A DNA stretch of 53,919 nt from an uncultured Dialister sp. (lineage in GTDB: Bacteria > Bacillota > Negativicutes > Veillonellales > Dialisteraceae). This document shows, piece after piece, positions 49,678-53,919 of the stretch. The notes beneath the pieces were generated by a model. The model worked only from the letters and a program-made list of their open reading frames with translations, did not search any database and was not told where the DNA came from. The position numbers and the translations under genes were made by a program. Position 1 is the stretch's first letter, and every line of letters begins with the position of its first letter. The DNA lies in NCBI GenBank assembly GCA_900547785.1, contig URIB01000008.1:1-53919 (forward strand). Reading direction: 5' to 3'.

Positions 49678-52600
49678 ATGCAATTAGAAAGAAAGAAACA
49701 GATGCGTCGGTTATCTCTGGGCGTTACCGCCTTTTTGCTTTTCGGAAGCATGCAGGTCATGGCAGATCAGTCGACCAACCCGATCAGTGAAAGCGAAGTA
49801 TTTACCGCAGACAGACTGGCACAGGTCACCGGTAAGGACAATATGCCTAAGGAAAGATTCAAGAGTGTTGCAGCAGGACTTTTAGGCTATACGCACGACA
49901 AAGACTCCATTAAAACAATCAATATCGATATGGCAGGTCATAATTTAACGCTTGACTTAACAAAGGTTGCCGATTTGGGGACTGATTTTTCTGCTTACGG
50001 AATCCGGTCGAATAATAAGACGACCATTTTAATTGACAGCAATAAAACCAATCCGGGGAAGAACGGTACAATCACGATTAAGGCAAAAACGCTTTGGTCA
50101 CCGGCAGGAGACAGCGGCAGCAAATATACTTCTGCTCACGGTATTGCGGTAGGAAACCATGGACAAAAATTTAACAAAAAAGTAAAAGACGACTTGGTAA
50201 AAACGACAATCAATGCAGACGTAATGATTGAAGAATTGCGTGGCGGTTCGACAAGAACAACGGGCATTTCCTCTTTGGACTGCTCCGATTTGTCCATCAA
50301 CGGAAAATTTACCATCAAGCCGGGGGCTATCAGCCTGATGCAGTGGAACCGGGGTGAACAGTCGAAAACTTACGGTATCTATATGATTGGAAGCAATAAT
50401 ACTGTTTCCATTACCACGGCGGATATTGATGACTCAAAGAACGGCTCTCTTTCCGATCTGATCAGAACGGAAGAATCTCTTTGGGGAGGCAAGACAGAAA
50501 AAAATATACTCCGTATCGGCGGCGGTACGCTCAAAGTAAAAGAAAATCAGAAAGATAAGAATTTGCTCAATGCCTCTAAAGGATTCAAAGCATTCATCAA
50601 TGTCAATGAGGACGGCAGTGCCATCGGCACTTCCAAAGCGGACTTGCAGGGAACTATCCGCATGAATGAAGGTGCGGAAGCCTATGTAGGTCTTACCGGT
50701 GGTTCCAAATGGGTCGGCGGCACGCAGGCGGATACCAAAGGAAAAATGAATCTGTTCCTTTCAGAAGGCGGGGAATGGAACACACTGAATGCCGGACAGG
50801 GCAGCCGGGTAACCCGTTTGACCGGAGATGCCAAAGGCGGTGCGATTTATCAAAAAGATGCAGGGCAGCTTGTCATTGAAAACTACAGCGGTGCCGGAAA
50901 GCTTTTCTATGAGCATGAAAATGCAGGAACAAAAGCGGAAGACTATAAAGCCGGGGATACCCATATCGGAAGCGCGGCAGATGGGGCAAAGATTACTGTC
51001 ATTACCGATAATAAAGGAATTACGACGACAGACAATGACCAAGTCTACCAAGTGCTGAATACTCTGGCAGGAAAACTCTATTACGATGCCTACCAAGTAG
51101 GGGAGAAGAAACTGACGGGACAGGTGACCATAGCGGAAGGACTGACTTCATCATCCAAATCTTTAAATATAGAAGATATTTCATTTAAAGAAGCAAACGG
51201 ACAGGGTTATGTCAAAGAAAAAGCTCCCAAACCGTCGGCAGCACTCAGTCCGATTACGGGAGATGAAACAGAGGATTTATACTATATAGAGAAAAAAATA
51301 CGCCAAGCAGATGGTACGTATCTGTTTAAAGAGGATACAGAACTCCGGATGACTGACGGACGACCGATGGTTAACAGTGAAAACCCGGTAGTCATTAAAG
51401 CGGAAGGGAAGAAACTCACGTTTGCCTCTATTGCAGATACAGAAGATTCTGTTTCCACTGTGAAACAGAATTCCGAAGATAAGCTTAATATCACTGCCAA
51501 GGAGCTGGTCGTGAAAGCAGAAAATAAAGGAGGACGTTCTGAAGGAATATCCTTAAGTAATGACGATAAGAGTGTTACCCATATAACAGATATTACCGGA
51601 GATGTTACTATACAATCCAAAGGCAAAGGCTACACATTGGGCGCTTATGTGACAGGAAAAGCAAAATTGGATATCCACGGCAATGTGACTATTAAAGGAG
51701 ATGGTGATACATGGGGGATAGAGAATGCTGCGCCTGAGATGCGTGGAGAGTATGCGCATTACTCTACCTCCGGTCTGTATGCAGGTTCTGTATATAGTAT
51801 CCAAAAAGGCGGTCAAATTACTGTTGACGGAGACGTGGATCTGAAAGTCAAAGGAACCGGTATCGTGGCTAATGGCGGAGGTTCGACTGTCACGGTTAAA
51901 GGCGGCGGACAAGTGGATATTGAGGAAAATGAAGATCATGTACACTATGCACTGGTAGCAGAAGGTGGAATCATACATTTCAATTATGATGATGATACGG
52001 CTGAACCGGGAACAAAGAAGGTCATGATAAAAGGGAATGTCGGTGTCGTTAATGGCGCTGCACATATTAATGAACCACAAAAACAGAGTCAGATATTCCT
52101 TGGGTTGGGAACAAAGGATTCCACTTGGAAAGGTTTGGCTGTTGATAATCACACCAAAAAACAAAATGAAGAGGGATATGAAGGACAGCTGAGTTTATAT
52201 ATGAAGAACGGTGCAACATGGACCAATGAAGCCTATGGAGCGACACCGAAAAAATTTAAAGGCAGCAAAGTATACTATCTCCAGGGTGGAACGAGCAAGG
52301 AACAAGCAGGAGTTATTGTCCAGAAAGATAAGAATCCCCTCTATATCGGAACGTATTCAGGGAATATGAAACTGATCTATGCTCATGAGAATATGGGGAC
52401 AAAACCGGAAGATTACAAGGCAGGGGATACTCATATTAATTCTGCAGTTGAGCAGTCGTGGATTACGATGATTACGGATGGAGCCAATATTGATACAAAT
52501 AATGAGGATCAAGTGTATCAGGTGTTAAATACTCTGGCAGGAAAACTCTACTATAAAGAATATATAAATAATGAAAAGAACCTGAAGGGTGAAGTAACCA

Positions 52601-53919
52601 TAGCGGAAGGACTGACTGCATCGTCCAAGACTATGAAAATGAAAGATCTCTCGTTCAAAAAAGAAAATGGCCAAGGCTATGTGGAAAGTAAACCGACGCC
52701 GCCGGCATCATTGGACGTAAGTGAACAGATTGTCGATAGCGGTTTGGGAGCAGAAAATCTCTACTGGCGGACGAAGGGATATGAAATCGGTGCGGATGAT
52801 CATCAATATGTTTTGAAGTCTGACACCACTATCCGTGTTAATGTATCAGGCCCCAAGACATTGCACTACGGAGGAAACCAGGGACGTCATACGGCAAATA
52901 TCACATGGGGCGATCCGATGTTTGTAGGTGACGGATATATTGATATGAGCGGACATAAGCTGACCCTGATTTCCGAAGCAAACCATCACACGCATTCCGC
53001 GTCGGGGATTCTGTCACATGGCGGCGATTTAGAAATCAAGAATGTGGCAGGGATTGACATTGATATTCACGGTAATAAAAACTCCAAAAGCGGTATTTAC
53101 GTTTGGGGACAGGGTAAACATAGAGCAACACTCACTATCGACAATGACGATAAAGAAGAACATGCGGTAAAGATACGTAACACCGCAGCGGAAAAAGATT
53201 CGGCTATTCTCGTAGACGGCAGAAGTGTACAGCCCGGCGGCGGTGCGAAACTGGTCATCAAAGGACTCGTCGATGTGGAAAATGATGATGTCAGCGTCAT
53301 CCAGGCAAATAAAGGCGAAGCGTATATCGGCGGCGGAAAAATTATAGCCAAAGGAAACAAAGCGTCCAGCTTAAAGATCAATAATGGCGGAAAGATAGTG
53401 ATTAACGGCGAACTTTCAGACCAAAATGTCCTTACTGCAGGAGCGGTTAAGCATAATGTGCAGATAGAAGGGAATATTCTTTCCGTAAGTGGAAAATTGG
53501 GGCTTGTTCTGAATACAGCCAAGTCTTATGTAAAAGGACTTATAGGATCGGAGACCATTAAGACCGGTGATACATACATGATTCTTTCCGGCGGTTCTTC
53601 TTGGTACAATGAAGGAAAAGGGGCCCGCACGGACATCATTTCAGAAAGCAGAATCAAGAACCTTGAGGCTGACGGCGGATATATTTTCCAGAAACATGCA
53701 AAACCGATCGCTATTGAAAACTATAAAGGCAATGTAAAACTTTTCTACGAGCATGAAAATGCGGGAACAAAAGCGGAAGACTATAAGGCAGGAGATACGC
53801 ACATCGGAAGTGCGGCAGACGGTGCAAAGATTACTGTCATTACCGATAACAAAGGAATTACGATGACAGACAATGACCAAGTCTACCAAGTGCTGAATAC
53901 TCTGGCAGGAAAACTCTAT
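49678..53919 (+). CDS. Giant autotransporter-like surface protein (3' end outside the window)
   Basis: The frame is open from the ATG at 49678 to the window edge, 1414 codons without a stop. A signal peptide (MQLERKKQMRRLSLGVTAFL..., cut after QVMA) precedes a long beta-helix-like passenger rich in Gly, Asn, Thr and short strands (TTILIDSN, GTITIKAK, LSINGKFTIKPG). Modules end in LFYEHENAGTKAEDYKAGDT, ITVITDNKGI and DQVYQVLNTLAGKLYY, at about 51.1, 52.6 and 53.9 kb. This pattern is typical of Negativicutes autotransporter adhesins; the C-terminal barrel, if present, is not visible. An AGAGGAG site precedes the ATG. It lies directly behind the B12 riboswitch and its terminator. Confidence 0.85.
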   Translation, partial: MQLERKKQMRRLSLGVTAFLLFGSMQVMADQSTNPISESEVFTADRLAQVTGKDNMPKERFKSVAAGLLGYTHDKDSIKTINIDMAGHNLTLDLTKVADLGTDFSAYGIRSNNKTTILIDSNKTNPGKNGTITIKAKTLWSPAGDSGSKYTSAHGIAVGNHGQKFNKKVKDDLVKTTINADVMIEELRGGSTRTTGISSLDCSDLSINGKFTIKPGAISLMQWNRGEQSKTYGIYMIGSNNTVSITTADIDDSKNGSLSDLIRTEESLWGGKTEKNILRIGGGTLKVKENQKDKNLLNASKGFKAFINVNEDGSAIGTSKADLQGTIRMNEGAEAYVGLTGGSKWVGGTQADTKGKMNLFLSEGGEWNTLNAGQGSRVTRLTGDAKGGAIYQKDAGQLVIENYSGAGKLFYEHENAGTKAEDYKAGDTHIGSAADGAKITVITDNKGITTTDNDQVYQVLNTLAGKLYYDAYQVGEKKLTGQVTIAEGLTSSSKSLNIEDISFKEANGQGYVKEKAPKPSAALSPITGDETEDLYYIEKKIRQADGTYLFKEDTELRMTDGRPMVNSENPVVIKAEGKKLTFASIADTEDSVSTVKQNSEDKLNITAKELVVKAENKGGRSEGISLSNDDKSVTHITDITGDVTIQSKGKGYTLGAYVTGKAKLDIHGNVTIKGDGDTWGIENAAPEMRGEYAHYSTSGLYAGSVYSIQKGGQITVDGDVDLKVKGTGIVANGGGSTVTVKGGGQVDIEENEDHVHYALVAEGGIIHFNYDDDTAEPGTKKVMIKGNVGVVNGAAHINEPQKQSQIFLGLGTKDSTWKGLAVDNHTKKQNEEGYEGQLSLYMKNGATWTNEAYGATPKKFKGSKVYYLQGGTSKEQAGVIVQKDKNPLYIGTYSGNMKLIYAHENMGTKPEDYKAGDTHINSAVEQSWITMITDGANIDTNNEDQVYQVLNTLAGKLYYKEYINNEKNLKGEVTIAEGLTASSKTMKMKDLSFKKENGQGYVESKPTPPASLDVSEQIVDSGLGAENLYWRTKGYEIGADDHQYVLKSDTTIRVNVSGPKTLHYGGNQGRHTANITWGDPMFVGDGYIDMSGHKLTLISEANHHTHSASGILSHGGDLEIKNVAGIDIDIHGNKNSKSGIYVWGQGKHRATLTIDNDDKEEHAVKIRNTAAEKDSAILVDGRSVQPGGGAKLVIKGLVDVENDDVSVIQANKGEAYIGGGKIIAKGNKASSLKINNGGKIVINGELSDQNVLTAGAVKHNVQIEGNILSVSGKLGLVLNTAKSYVKGLIGSETIKTGDTYMILSGGSSWYNEGKGARTDIISESRIKNLEADGGYIFQKHAKPIAIENYKGNVKLFYEHENAGTKAEDYKAGDTHIGSAADGAKITVITDNKGITMTDNDQVYQVLNTLAGKLY
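50905..51081 (+). repeat. Module-end repeat, copy 1
   Basis: 177 bp encoding the FYEHENAGTKAEDYKAGDT...NTLAGKLY segment, closely matched by 53743-53919. The last 85 or so bases differ at only two positions. Confidence 0.85.
52375..52551 (+). repeat. Module-end repeat, copy 2 (diverged)
   Basis: It encodes the equivalent IYAHENMGTKPEDYKAGDTHINS...NTLAGKLYY segment but is clearly more diverged at the DNA level than copies 1 and 3, apart from the AATACTCTGGCAGGAAAACT stretch. Confidence 0.75.
53743..53919 (+). repeat. Module-end repeat, copy 3 (reaches the window edge)
   Basis: It matches copy 1 closely. The array continues beyond the window. Confidence 0.85.

Noticed and set aside
1..53919. 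CRISPR array
   Set aside because: No regularly spaced direct repeats with unique spacers were seen; the only long repeats are hsdS inverted repeats and surface-protein modules.
1..53919. tRNA or rRNA genes
   Set aside because: No cloverleaf with a T-loop GGTTCGAATCC-type block and no rRNA-like stretch was recognised, including near secE where a tRNA often lies.
1..53919. Insertion sequences or transposases
   Set aside because: No DDE or HUH transposase-like product was recognised in any gene.

Overview
The window looks like a chromosomal stretch from a diderm Firmicute of the class Negativicutes, with a Dialister/Veillonellaceae-like character. Firmicute-type housekeeping genes (FapR, Mini-III, the YacP/Rae1 endonuclease, a T-box leader, the secG-rnr-smpB block) sit beside outer-membrane features (a TonB-dependent receptor and a very large autotransporter-like surface protein). 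Genus and species are inferred; no rRNA gene is present to settle them.

Layout. (1) 0.2-3.9 kb: rpmG-secE-nusG-rplK-rplA-[L10 leader]-rplJ-rplL, closed by a strong terminator. rpoB and rpoC do not follow. (2) 4.0-7.2 kb: a secreted Lys/Glu-rich protein, an APRT-like phosphoribosyltransferase and guaA. (3) 7.2-23.5 kb: an accessory block rich in restriction-modification. It holds a complete type I system (decayed XRE regulator, hsdM, three hsdS pieces, a tyrosine recombinase, a HAD hydrolase, hsdR, a GIY-YIG/DUF4357 protein), a TonB-dependent receptor on the other strand, and a DpnII-like GATC system with two methylases. A related hairpin/terminator sequence lies at each end of this block. (4) 23.5-24.6 kb: two unknown genes behind a promoter whose spacer is an (AT)8 tract, then a gene remnant. 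(5) 24.7-32.8 kb: HD phosphohydrolase, Sir2 deacylase, a long structured RNA leader with a T-box, cysS-mrnC-rlmB-yacP, secG-rnr-smpB. (6) 32.8-37.5 kb: cell-envelope genes (GerMN lipoprotein, AMIN/amidase, polysaccharide deacetylase lipoprotein, phosphodiester glycosidase, an unknown membrane-anchored protein). (7) 37.6-39.0 kb: pyrF-pyrE. (8) 39.0-47.7 kb: a divergent FMN nitronate monooxygenase/FabK-like gene, then the fatty-acid operon fapR-plsX-fabH-fabD-fabG-acpP-fabF, rnc and a hotdog thioesterase. (9) 47.7-49.1 kb: cobO and a TVP38-type membrane protein. (10) 49.3 kb to the right edge: a cobalamin riboswitch with its own terminator, leading into a repetitive autotransporter-like gene that runs off the window.

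The strongest system-level observation is the type I locus. Four copies of a 16-bp core occur in alternating orientation at the exact hinge between hsdS target-recognition halves, and a tyrosine recombinase gene lies between them. Inversion at the first two cores would fuse the truncated hsdM-linked hsdS to the silent reverse-strand half, giving a 416-residue protein. The intact hsdS has 415 residues, and the hinge falls at residues 179-183 in both. This reads as a phase-variable, specificity-switching restriction system. The second strongest is the B12 riboswitch placed directly upstream of a giant surface protein, an unusual target for that riboswitch. The third is a roughly 440-nt leader ahead of cysS that combines an unassigned structured RNA with a recognisable T-box antiterminator/terminator switch.
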